This document shows positions 56,056 to 63,153 of a DNA stretch of 64,000 bases, piece after piece. This DNA is from Tenacibaculum skagerrakense (GTDB lineage: Bacteria; Bacteroidota; Bacteroidia; Flavobacteriales; Flavobacteriaceae). The position numbers and the translations under genes are program-made. The stretch lies in assembly GCF_004345825.1 (NCBI RefSeq), contig NZ_SLXM01000003.1:1-64000 (forward strand). Reading direction: 5' to 3'. The notes beneath the pieces were generated by a model that searched no databases, was not told the origin of the DNA, and was given only the letters and a program-made list of their open reading frames with translations. The first letter of the stretch is position 1. Every line of letters starts with the position of its first letter.

Positions 56056-56676
56056 TTATTTTTTCTCTTTTTTTAAGAATAAATGTTGTTTGATTCTTTT
56101 CAACCTAGCGAATGTCTTTTCAGTTATTTTTCTTTTAGGTTGATTGCTATTTTCTGTAGCAGGATCATACAACATTCCAGTACATAAACACATCTTCTGA
56201 TTTGTTCTTTGCAAAACATCATAGTTTACACAAGTTCTACAGCCATTCCAAAAGGTTTGATCTGTAGTTAGTTCAGAGAAGGTAACAGGTTTATATCCTA
56301 AATTACTATTTAGTTTCATCACAGCTAATCCTGTTGTAATACTAAATATCTTTGCCTCTGGAAATTTTTTTCTAGAGTGATCAAATACTTTCTGCTTTAT
56401 TTTTTTGGATAAGCTTAGACCTCTATAATCAGGATGAACAATTAATCCAGAATTGGCAACAAATTTTCCATGACTCCAAGATTCTATGTAGCAGAAACCA
56501 GCAAACTTATCATTGTCTAAGGCAATAACAGCGTTTCCTTCTTGCATTTTAGAAATAATATATTCAGGTTGTCTTTTAGCAATACCTGTTCCTCTAATTT
56601 TTGCGGCATTTTCAATAGTAATGCAGATTTCTTCTGCGTAACGACTATGTGATATATCTGCAATAATGATCTCCAT
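56056..56676 (-). CDS. GNAT acyltransferase, probable N-acylglutamate synthase
   Basis: This 206-residue protein of the GNAT fold has the acyl-CoA loop region HPDYRGLSLSKKIKQKVFDH and an AVMKLNSNLGYKPV segment. It heads the arginine cluster. No argJ and no standard argA are present in the cluster, although all other acylated-pathway genes are, so it is a reasonable candidate for the missing glutamate N-acyltransferase. The C-terminal part has four cysteines within about 20 residues (NGCRTCVNYDV, then QKMCLCTG), which could bind a metal or act as a redox switch. It is probably the first gene after the operator-like palindrome. Confidence 0.75.
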   Translation of the reverse strand: MEIIIADISHSRYAEEICITIENAAKIRGTGIAKRQPEYIISKMQEGNAVIALDNDKFAGFCYIESWSHGKFVANSGLIVHPDYRGLSLSKKIKQKVFDHSRKKFPEAKIFSITTGLAVMKLNSNLGYKPVTFSELTTDQTFWNGCRTCVNYDVLQRTNQKMCLCTGMLYDPATENSNQPKRKITEKTFARLKRIKQHLFLKKEKK

Positions 56677-56800
56677 TATTTTGATGTTTAATTGTTTTGT
56701 TTGTTGTACTTATTTGTTTTAATCAGAACCGGACTCACCTAAGTTCTATAAAGTAGAATTGCCCTTACGGGCGAGGAAAAAATCGTCGTGCATTTATATT

Positions 56801-56818
56801 GTTATCAGTAATGATAAC
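56801..56818. promoter_or_regulatory. Palindrome, candidate arginine-operon operator
   Basis: GTTATCA at 56801-56807 and TGATAAC at 56812-56818 are perfect inverted arms with a 4-bp centre, about 125 bp before the first arginine gene. An ArgR-type or other dimeric regulator could bind it. No regulator gene is adjacent and the sequence does not clearly match the E. coli ARG box, so the function is tentative. Confidence 0.35.
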
Positions 56819-57020
56819 TTCTTTAGATAAAATATAAAATGTAAATGTAAGATGCATAATAAGGATAAATAAGATGGTACAAATATTACTAGACTCTTCA
56901 GCTAGAAAGACTAGCTACGTCGCATGGGGCGGCGGCGTCGGATGTAAATTTGATTTGTCTTATTGTTTGAATGCATGGTGTAAATGTATAAAAAAAACGA
57001 ATACACAAAACTTTATTTTC

Positions 57021-57062
57021 AAAAAATTACAATTCATCATTAAAAAATTACAATTCAGTATT
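57021..57062 (+). promoter_or_regulatory. Tandem 21-bp repeats, candidate LytTR operator A
   Basis: Two 21-bp units, 57021-57041 and 57042-57062, share aaaaaattacaattca and differ only near the end. The repeated TACAATTCA cores begin at 57028 and 57049, exactly two helix turns apart. LytTR regulators bind two short direct repeats with this spacing. A LytTR regulator is encoded at the end of the operon that starts at 57130. Confidence 0.55.
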
Positions 57063-57129
57063 GTTTAGTTTCAAAATAAACAATATCAGAGCACCTTTGT
57101 TGTGTAATTAATCTTAAAATCAACATAAC

Positions 57130-57546
57130 ATGAAAGTTTTAATCACTTTATTAATCGCACTAACAACAACTACCTTTAGTTTGTTTTCTCAAAATGCACA
57201 AACTATTACGGTAACTATTTCTAATGTTTCATCTAATGAAGGAACTGTAAAGTTTGGGTTGCATAACAAAGAAACGTTTATGAAGATGAATCCTCTTCAA
57301 GTAGCTGAAAGTACCATAGAAAACGGAAAATGTAAAATTGTATTTAAAAATGTTCCCGCTGGAGAATATGCAATTACATGTTTTCATGATAAAAACAACA
57401 ACGGTAAAATGGATTTTCAATCAAACGGTATGCCTTTAGAAGCTTATGGAGCATCTAACAATGTGATGAATTTTGGTCCTCCACAATACGACGATGCAAA
57501 ATTTACCATTACCGATAAAGATGTATCTTTAGATATTAAATTATAA
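57130..57546 (+). CDS. DUF2141 exported protein
   Basis: This 138-residue protein has a signal peptide (VLITLLIALTTTTFSLFSQ) and one beta-sandwich-like DUF2141 domain. Typical pieces are VSSNEGTVKFGLHNKETF, FKNVPAGEYAITCFHDKNNN (a D-x-N-x-N calcium-like loop continuing GKMD) and the GMPLEAYGASNN region. Its role is unknown. It is the first gene of the operon and is followed 20 bp later by a 2TM-fused kinase, so it may be a periplasmic partner or a regulated output of the signalling system. Confidence 0.88.
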   Translation: MKVLITLLIALTTTTFSLFSQNAQTITVTISNVSSNEGTVKFGLHNKETFMKMNPLQVAESTIENGKCKIVFKNVPAGEYAITCFHDKNNNGKMDFQSNGMPLEAYGASNNVMNFGPPQYDDAKFTITDKDVSLDIKL

Positions 57547-57566
57547 GAAGAATTTAAAGCTGAAAT

Positions 57567-58916
57567 ATGAGTATTGCAAACTATTGGAAAACTGAATTAA
57601 AAAACGACATTATTGTCTGTGTAAAAATGACTGTATTTTTCGGAGTTTTATTTACATTAATCAACAGACAATTCACTATTAGAGGAGCAAGTATTGTCTT
57701 TATGTTTTCAGCTTTATACTCATTTATTCTTGGATTAGGAAATGGCATTATTAATGAATTTTTAAATGATAAATGGGATTGGGTTAGAGAAACAAATAGC
57801 AGAGTTTGGGCAGGGATAATAGCAACTGTAATTTATACAACTGTTGGAGTTTTTGTAATTCACTACATACAATATGTTCTTGTACTTGATAACGAGTTTA
57901 GTGTTTTGTTTATTGAAAGAATGCTTTATGTACACTTATTTGCTATTGTTCTTTCGTTAGGAGTTGCTGCATTTTTTCATGCAAAAGGTTTTATGATTGA
58001 GTGGAAGAAAACCATGAATCAAGAAACTACACAACAGCAAATTGTTGCGAAAACTGAAACGGCTAAATTCGAAACTTTAAAAAGTCAAATAGATCCACAT
58101 TTTTTATTCAATAGCTTAAATGTGTTAACTTCTTTGATAGGAGAAAATCCAATTCAAGCAGAAAAATTTACCACTAAGCTATCTAAAGTATATCGATATG
58201 TTTTAGAGCAGAGAAATAAAGAATTGATTCCTATTTCCGAAGAGTTACAGTTTGCAAAAACATATATGGAACTGCTACAAATGCGTTTTGAAGATGCATT
58301 GGAGTTTGAATTACCAACTGCAGTTAGTAATAATGACTTAAAAATAGTTCCGTTGTCTTTACAATTACTATTAGAAAATGCAGTAAAGCATAACGTAGTT
58401 TCAAGTTCTAAACCATTAAGAATATCAATTTTTGAAGAAGATGGTTATTTAAAAATTCAAAATACTATAAATCCGAAAGAAGCGATAGGAAAAAAGAGCA
58501 CAAAAGTAGGATTACAGAATATTGCAGATAGATATGGATTGATATCAGATGAAGAAGTTCATATTGAAAATAATAACAAAACATTTACAGTGAGTTTACC
58601 ACTGTTACTTAAAACGAATAACACCATGAAAATTATAGATGACTTTGAAAATAGTAGATATATAAAAGCAGTTGAAAAGGTTGAAAGAATGAAAGAGTTT
58701 TATCAAAACTTAATAACCTATATCATTTTTATACCAATATTCATATTCATTAACTTACGCTTTTCTCCACAATTTCACTGGTTTTACTTTCCAATTATCG
58801 GATGGGGAATAGGAGTATTATTTCACGGATTAGAAGCCTATAACTACAGTTTGTTTTTAGGAAAAGATTGGGAAGAAAGAAAGATCAGAGAGTTAATGGA
58901 TAACGATAAGTTTTAG
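57567..58916 (+). CDS. LytS-type histidine kinase with C-terminal 2TM domain
   Basis: The 449-residue membrane sensor kinase has four or five N-terminal helices over about 15-140, then a His_kinase domain with phospho-acceptor H178 (QIDPHFLFNSLN), an N box LLLENAVKHN, and VGLQNIADRYG. The kinase proper ends at VSLPLLLK near 349. A 2TM domain follows (354-449), with KVERMKEFYQNL, two helices, IIGWGIG and LGKDWEERKIRELM. The linker includes an in-frame ATG (58626) exactly where a separate 2TM gene would begin, as if a gene fusion had occurred. It presumably phosphorylates the LytTR regulator at 60172. Confidence 0.93.
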   Translation: MSIANYWKTELKNDIIVCVKMTVFFGVLFTLINRQFTIRGASIVFMFSALYSFILGLGNGIINEFLNDKWDWVRETNSRVWAGIIATVIYTTVGVFVIHYIQYVLVLDNEFSVLFIERMLYVHLFAIVLSLGVAAFFHAKGFMIEWKKTMNQETTQQQIVAKTETAKFETLKSQIDPHFLFNSLNVLTSLIGENPIQAEKFTTKLSKVYRYVLEQRNKELIPISEELQFAKTYMELLQMRFEDALEFELPTAVSNNDLKIVPLSLQLLLENAVKHNVVSSSKPLRISIFEEDGYLKIQNTINPKEAIGKKSTKVGLQNIADRYGLISDEEVHIENNNKTFTVSLPLLLKTNNTMKIIDDFENSRYIKAVEKVERMKEFYQNLITYIIFIPIFIFINLRFSPQFHWFYFPIIGWGIGVLFHGLEAYNYSLFLGKDWEERKIRELMDNDKF

Positions 58917-58920
58917 TGTT

Positions 58921-59217
58921 ATGAAAACCGATGAAGAAAAATTAAGATTTATAAAAGCTCAAAAACGAGTTCAACAAATCAAAGAGTTTTATAGCCATTT
59001 ACTAGTATACATGATTATTATACCAATACTAATTGTAATAAATTTAAAATATACACCAAATTATCACTGGTTTTGGTTTTCAATGATTGGATGGGGAGTT
59101 GGCCTAGCATTACATGCATTACAAATCTTCGAAGGTTATAAAATCTTTTTAGGACAAGATTGGGAAGAGAATAAAATTAAAGAATTAATGAAACAAGATT
59201 ATAAAAATGGAAAATAA
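58921..59217 (+). CDS. Stand-alone 2TM-domain protein, copy 1
   Basis: This 98-residue protein consists only of the 2TM domain: a basic N-terminal helix AQKRVQQIKEFYSHL, two hydrophobic helices separated by a short loop (TPNYHWFWF), GWGVGLALHALQIF, and the acidic/basic end GQDWEENKIKELM. It is closest in form to the kinase tail and to copy 2. It begins 4 bp after the kinase. Such domains could compete with or bind the kinase tail in the membrane; this is inference. Confidence 0.88.
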   Translation: MKTDEEKLRFIKAQKRVQQIKEFYSHLLVYMIIIPILIVINLKYTPNYHWFWFSMIGWGVGLALHALQIFEGYKIFLGQDWEENKIKELMKQDYKNGK

Positions 59218-59488
59218 ATATATAGAAGAACAGAAATATTTAAAAGCTAAAAAGAAAGTAAAAGAAATTAAAGGGTTTTATATTCACTTGACACTTTTTC
59301 TTTTAAATACACCGATAATTATTGCAGTTAATTTACTTACATCACCACAGTTTCAATGGTTTTGGTTTTCTGTTTTAGGTTGGGGAGCAGCCGTAGGAAT
59401 TCATGCGTTTTTAGCATTTAATGAAAATCTTTTAGGAAAAGACTGGGAAGAAAAGAAGATTCGAGAATTAATGAATAAAAACAATTAA
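59207..59488 (+). CDS. Stand-alone 2TM-domain protein, copy 2
   Basis: A 93-residue 2TM protein with KAKKKVKEIKGFYIHL, two helices, SPQFQWFWFSVLGWGAAVGIH (partly quoted) and GKDWEEKKIRELM. Its start lies within the last 11 bases of copy 1, so translation is coupled. It has the short inter-helix loop shared with copy 1 and the kinase tail. Function unknown. Confidence 0.87.
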   Translation: MENKYIEEQKYLKAKKKVKEIKGFYIHLTLFLLNTPIIIAVNLLTSPQFQWFWFSVLGWGAAVGIHAFLAFNENLLGKDWEEKKIRELMNKNN

Positions 59489-59490
59489 TT

Positions 59491-59832
59491 ATGGAACGTA
59501 ATTATATAGAAGAACAACGCTATTTAAAAGCGAAAAAAAGAGTAAAAGATATAAAAGGTTTTTATGGCCATTTTATAGCGTACGTTGGAGTAAATATCTT
59601 TTTAACAGCTATAATTGTTTTTGGAATGATGAATGATGGAAAAAGTTTTACAGATTCTATTACACATTTCGGGGCATACTCAACTTGGTTGTTTTGGGGT
59701 ATTGGAGTTTTTTTTCATTGGTTGGGAGTTTTCGGCTTTGGAAATGTAATATCTAAAGACTGGGAAGAACGTAAGATTAGAGAGCTAATGGAAAAAGAAC
59801 AGAATAAGGATAAAAGATTATTAAATAAATAG
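59491..59832 (+). CDS. Stand-alone 2TM-domain protein, copy 3
   Basis: A 113-residue 2TM protein. The N terminus, NYIEEQRYLKAKKRVKDIKG, is nearly the same as in copy 2, but the loop between the helices is about ten residues longer (MMNDGKSFTDSITHFGAYS) and the second helix begins TWLFWGIGVFFHWLG. The end is SKDWEERKIRELM plus a basic tail. It represents a second subtype together with copy 4. It starts 2 bp after copy 2. Confidence 0.87.
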   Translation: MERNYIEEQRYLKAKKRVKDIKGFYGHFIAYVGVNIFLTAIIVFGMMNDGKSFTDSITHFGAYSTWLFWGIGVFFHWLGVFGFGNVISKDWEERKIRELMEKEQNKDKRLLNK

Positions 59833-59839
59833 TAGTGAT

Positions 59840-60160
59840 ATGTTTTTAGAAAATAACAAAGATGAAGCTAATTATTTAATAGCTAAAAAGAGAGTTGAAG
59901 ATTTAAAAAAGTTTTATAAACACCTTGCAGTGTACATTATTATCAACGTTTTCATATCTGTTATGAAAATCCGTAGAAATATTAATAATGGAGAAACTTT
60001 CGAAGAAGCTTTATTTGATTTTGATACATTTGCGGTTTGGATTTTTTGGGGAATTGCAATCGCTATTCAAGCATTTAAACTATTTGGATTAAACTTTCTT
60101 TTCGGTAGAGATTGGGAGCAGAGAACTATCCAAAAGCACATGCGTAATAATAGATATTAA
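59840..60160 (+). CDS. Stand-alone 2TM-domain protein, copy 4
   Basis: A 106-residue 2TM protein with AKKRVEDLKKFYKHLAVYI, a long loop (RRNINNGETFEEALFDFD), a second helix with VWIFWGIAIAIQAFKLFG, and a diverged end GRDWEQRTIQKHM. It is the most divergent copy and lies 11 bp before the regulator gene. The GWG motif of copies 1-2 is replaced by FWGI. Function unknown. Confidence 0.86.
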   Translation: MFLENNKDEANYLIAKKRVEDLKKFYKHLAVYIIINVFISVMKIRRNINNGETFEEALFDFDTFAVWIFWGIAIAIQAFKLFGLNFLFGRDWEQRTIQKHMRNNRY

Positions 60161-60171
60161 AAATTAATATA

Positions 60172-60927
60172 ATGAACGTACTTATCATAGAAGATGAAAA
60201 GCCAGCAGCAAGAAGATTAAATAGAATGCTTAATGAGTTGGGAATAGAGGTAAACACCATGTTACATTCTGTAGAGGAAGCTTTAAATTGGTTTCAAGAG
60301 AACGCGCATCCTGATTTAATTTTCTTAGATATTCAATTGTCTGATGGTTTATCATTTGAAATTTTTGAAGAAATTCCGGTGAAGTCAGCAATTATTTTCA
60401 CAACAGCTTATGATGAGTATGCTTTAAAAGCGTTTAAATTAAATTCTATTGATTATTTATTAAAGCCAATTGATGATGACGAGTTAAAAGTGGCTGTAAA
60501 TAAATATAAAGAGCAACAACCAGCTGAAAGTAGTTTGCAGGTGAATATTGATGAAATACGTAAACTATTAATAAATCCAATTGATCGTAAGTATAAGAAG
60601 CGATTTACTATTAAAATTGGACAGCATATTAAGATTATTCATACAGATAATATTGAGTGTTTGTATTCCGAAAATAAAGCGACATACATTCATACCAGTG
60701 AAAATAGAAACTATTTAATAGACTACTCATTAGAACATTGGCATGATCAACTAAATCCAGAGTCTTTTTTTAGAGTTAATAGAACATATATAGTGCATGT
60801 TAATGCCATAAAAGATATTGTAGCTTACAGTAATTCTAGATTAAAGTTAGTACTTCACTCTTATGACGAGCAAGAAATTATTGTAAGTAGAGAGCGTGTA
60901 AAAGATTTTAAAAATTGGATTGGTTAA
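60172..60927 (+). CDS. LytTR response regulator (LytR/AlgR type), copy 1
   Basis: This 251-residue regulator has a receiver domain (acidic pocket IIEDEKPAARR, phospho-acceptor D53 in FLDIQLSDG, conserved lysine in YLLKPID) and a C-terminal LytTR DNA-binding domain from about 145 (IKIGQHIKIIHTDNIECLYS, RVNRTYIVH). It closes the operon that starts with the DUF2141 gene and is the likely partner of the 2TM-fused kinase. The last 86 coding bases before the end are identical to those of the second regulator. Confidence 0.95.
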   Translation: MNVLIIEDEKPAARRLNRMLNELGIEVNTMLHSVEEALNWFQENAHPDLIFLDIQLSDGLSFEIFEEIPVKSAIIFTTAYDEYALKAFKLNSIDYLLKPIDDDELKVAVNKYKEQQPAESSLQVNIDEIRKLLINPIDRKYKKRFTIKIGQHIKIIHTDNIECLYSENKATYIHTSENRNYLIDYSLEHWHDQLNPESFFRVNRTYIVHVNAIKDIVAYSNSRLKLVLHSYDEQEIIVSRERVKDFKNWIG

Positions 60928-60956
60928 CAGTTTACTAGTAAAAAACAACAGTTCAC
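60926..60956 (+). promoter_or_regulatory. Direct repeats AACAGTTyAC, candidate LytTR operator B
   Basis: AACAGTTTAC (60926-60935) and AACAGTTCAC (60947-60956) are direct repeats exactly 21 bp apart. They closely resemble known LytTR half-sites of the ACAGTTAAG type with 12-bp spacing. They lie between the first regulator, overlapping its stop codon, and the second kinase gene at 61011. Confidence 0.65.
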
Positions 60957-61010
60957 TTAATTAAGTTTTAAGGAGTTTAAATTATACTTCATTTTAGTAG
61001 TAAAAAAAGT

Positions 61011-62411
61011 ATGTATAAATTTGTTTCACCGTTAAAAAAGTCAATATTAATTGTTTTTTCTCTTCACTTATTAGCTTTCATCCTTCTATTTTTCACTGCT
61101 AAAATTTCACAGCCAGATATTTTTAGAGTTATTCCAATTACATTATCAATATCTCTTATAGTAATTTTTTTTTCTATTTTATTTTTCGAAAATAGTCAAA
61201 ACAAACGAAGAGGTTTTTTGTTAATGTCGGTTACAATTTTTGTTCTGTGTTTATTTGTAACAAACTTTATTGATAAAAACTATTTAGTTCTTTTACATAT
61301 AAAAGGCTTTATAATAGGTCTTTTAGGGGTTGCTTTTGGAGCTTTGTCTTTTTTGATTCAAGTTTTAATTGCAAAAGATAAATCTGTCTCAGATAATAAA
61401 AAAGGTCTAGTTAAGTATTCGTTAAAGCAAATCATATTAATTCCTTTGTCGGGCGTAATTTTTTATTCCATTATCATTTATATAGGAAGTTCATATTCTT
61501 TTAATATACTAACAGTTTGGACAGAACTTTTTCCAATAGGTTTTTTAACTACATTTATTGCTTTTCATTTCTTAAATAAGATTTATAGTAAAGGGTTAGA
61601 AGTAAATCGCACCAGAAATATTTTCTTATTGTATTTAACTATTTTAACGCTTTTAGTCTCGTTTTTAATTTTTTCAAGTGAAGCTTTTTACCTTTTTAAA
61701 GGTAACATGGTTAGTAGAATTACGATGATTGCAATACCGATAATAATATTGCATTTACCTTATGTTATCTATGTCATTCTTCTAACACATTTTTATTATT
61801 TAAAAAAGTTAGATAATCAAGAAAAAGAAGAGTTGAAACAAAAGTCTTTAGCTTCAGAAATAAATTATTCTTTATTGAAAAAACAATTGAGTCCTCATTT
61901 TTTATTTAACAATATAAATGTTTTGACAGGTTTAATTGAGGAATCACCCTATAAAGCTATAGAGTTTTCACAAAGCTTATCAAATGTGTATAGGTATTTT
62001 TTAGATAATGAGAAAAATGATGTTATTAAATTAAAGGATGAAATAAAGTTTGCAGAAAGTTATTTAGAATTAATGAGAATGCGATTTGAAGATGGAGTTC
62101 AATTAAAACTAGATGTAAATGAGGAAGCATTGGAAAAATATATTTTAACTAATTCCCTCCAACAAGTATTGGAGAATATTTTTAAACATAATGAAGTATC
62201 CTATGAAGTGCCTATGGAAATAGAAATATGTTCAGAAAATAATTATTTACAAATTAAAAATAAAAAAAATAAAAGATATTCAGAGTTTATAAGAAGAGGA
62301 ATTGGGATAAATAATATAATGAAGAGGTATGCATTTATTTCTAACAGTGAAGTAGAGATTGAAGAGTCAGAAAATTTATATATAATTAGATTACCATTAC
62401 TTTCAGATTAA
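61011..62411 (+). CDS. LytS-type histidine kinase, second module
   Basis: This 466-residue membrane kinase has seven or eight N-terminal helices (about 10-260), a different sensor from the first kinase, and then a coiled stretch and the His_kinase domain with H296 (QLSPHFLFNNIN). The ATP region shows VLENIFKHN and GIGINNIMKRYAF. It ends cleanly at IIRLPLLSD with no 2TM domain. The next gene, a LytTR regulator, starts after 1 bp. The divergent sensor part implies a different signal from the first module. Confidence 0.92.
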   Translation: MYKFVSPLKKSILIVFSLHLLAFILLFFTAKISQPDIFRVIPITLSISLIVIFFSILFFENSQNKRRGFLLMSVTIFVLCLFVTNFIDKNYLVLLHIKGFIIGLLGVAFGALSFLIQVLIAKDKSVSDNKKGLVKYSLKQIILIPLSGVIFYSIIIYIGSSYSFNILTVWTELFPIGFLTTFIAFHFLNKIYSKGLEVNRTRNIFLLYLTILTLLVSFLIFSSEAFYLFKGNMVSRITMIAIPIIILHLPYVIYVILLTHFYYLKKLDNQEKEELKQKSLASEINYSLLKKQLSPHFLFNNINVLTGLIEESPYKAIEFSQSLSNVYRYFLDNEKNDVIKLKDEIKFAESYLELMRMRFEDGVQLKLDVNEEALEKYILTNSLQQVLENIFKHNEVSYEVPMEIEICSENNYLQIKNKKNKRYSEFIRRGIGINNIMKRYAFISNSEVEIEESENLYIIRLPLLSD

Positions 62412-62412
62412 A

Positions 62413-63153
62413 ATGACTGCATTAATAATAGAAGATGAGTTACCTTCGGCAAGAAGATTAGAACGTTTATTGATAAAAAACAATATTACAGTAGTCAAAT
62501 CATTGACTTCAATAAAAAGCTCTATTTCTTGGTTCAAAAATAATAATCATCCAAATTTAGTTTTTTTAGACATTCAATTATCTGATGGATTATGTTTTGA
62601 AATATTTAAAAAAATAGATATACATTCAAATATTATTTTCACTACTGCTTACAGCGATTATAGTATAAAGGCTTTTGATTTTAATAGTATTTCGTATTTG
62701 TTAAAACCAATTAATGATAATGACTTAATTAAAACACTTTTAAAAGCTAGTCAAATTTGTGAAAGGGAGGAAAACTATAATAATTTAATGAAAATACATT
62801 CAGAATTTACTTCTCATAAATTCAAGACAACTTATACAATAAAGTTTGGAAACAAAATTAAAATTATAAAAGATAGAGATATTCATTATTTTGAAAGTAA
62901 TGATAATTATACATATTTGAATTCTAATTCCAGTAAAGGAATAGTAAATTTTTCTCTTAGTAAACTTGAAGAAATTTTAAATCCATTTTATTTTTTTAGG
63001 GTTAATAGATCAATTATCATTAATAAAAATCAAATAAAACAGGTGGAAAAGTACAGTAACTCAAGATTAAAGTTAGTACTTCACTCTTATGACGAGCAAG
63101 AAATTATTGTAAGTAGAGAGCGTGTAAAAGATTTTAAAAATTGGATTGGCTAA
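62413..63153 (+). CDS. LytTR response regulator, copy 2
   Basis: This 246-residue regulator has a receiver (IIEDELPSARR; VFLDIQLSDGLCFEIF with the phospho-acceptor Asp; YLLKPIND) and a C-terminal LytTR domain (YTIKFGNKIKIIKDRDIHYF, RVNRSIIIN). Over most of its length it is clearly diverged from copy 1, but its last 31 codons are nearly the same and 86 bases are identical. It overlaps the convergent MFS gene by 4 bp. Confidence 0.95.
   Translation: MTALIIEDELPSARRLERLLIKNNITVVKSLTSIKSSISWFKNNNHPNLVFLDIQLSDGLCFEIFKKIDIHSNIIFTTAYSDYSIKAFDFNSISYLLKPINDNDLIKTLLKASQICEREENYNNLMKIHSEFTSHKFKTTYTIKFGNKIKIIKDRDIHYFESNDNYTYLNSNSSKGIVNFSLSKLEEILNPFYFFRVNRSIIINKNQIKQVEKYSNSRLKLVLHSYDEQEIIVSRERVKDFKNWIG

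Larger units (their letters stand above)
56677..57129. other. Divergent intergenic region between arginine operon and kinase operon
   Basis: No convincing gene lies in these 453 bases. From left to right they hold an imperfect hairpin (AGAAC...GTTCT, about 56727-56748), a short GC hairpin gcccttacgggc (56761-56772), a 7-bp-arm palindrome GTTATCA/TGATAAC (56801-56818), a hairpin agctag/ctagct (56900-56916), an unusually GC-rich patch (56917-56944), two 21-bp direct repeats (57021-57062) and a 9-bp inverted repeat TATTGTTTA/TAAACAATA (57059-57085). The first three elements probably belong to the arginine side and the last two to the kinase side. Confidence 0.6.

Noticed and set aside
56874-57068. 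Open frame of 64 codons on the plus strand between the arginine and kinase operons
   Set aside because: No recognisable domain, it crosses a hairpin, a GC-rich patch and the 21-bp repeats, and there is no sensible leader. I treat the stretch as regulatory DNA.
59207-59488. Frameshifted pieces of one larger 2TM protein
   Set aside because: Each of the four small genes has its own start and a complete two-helix domain with conserved ends, so they are separate paralogues and not fragments.
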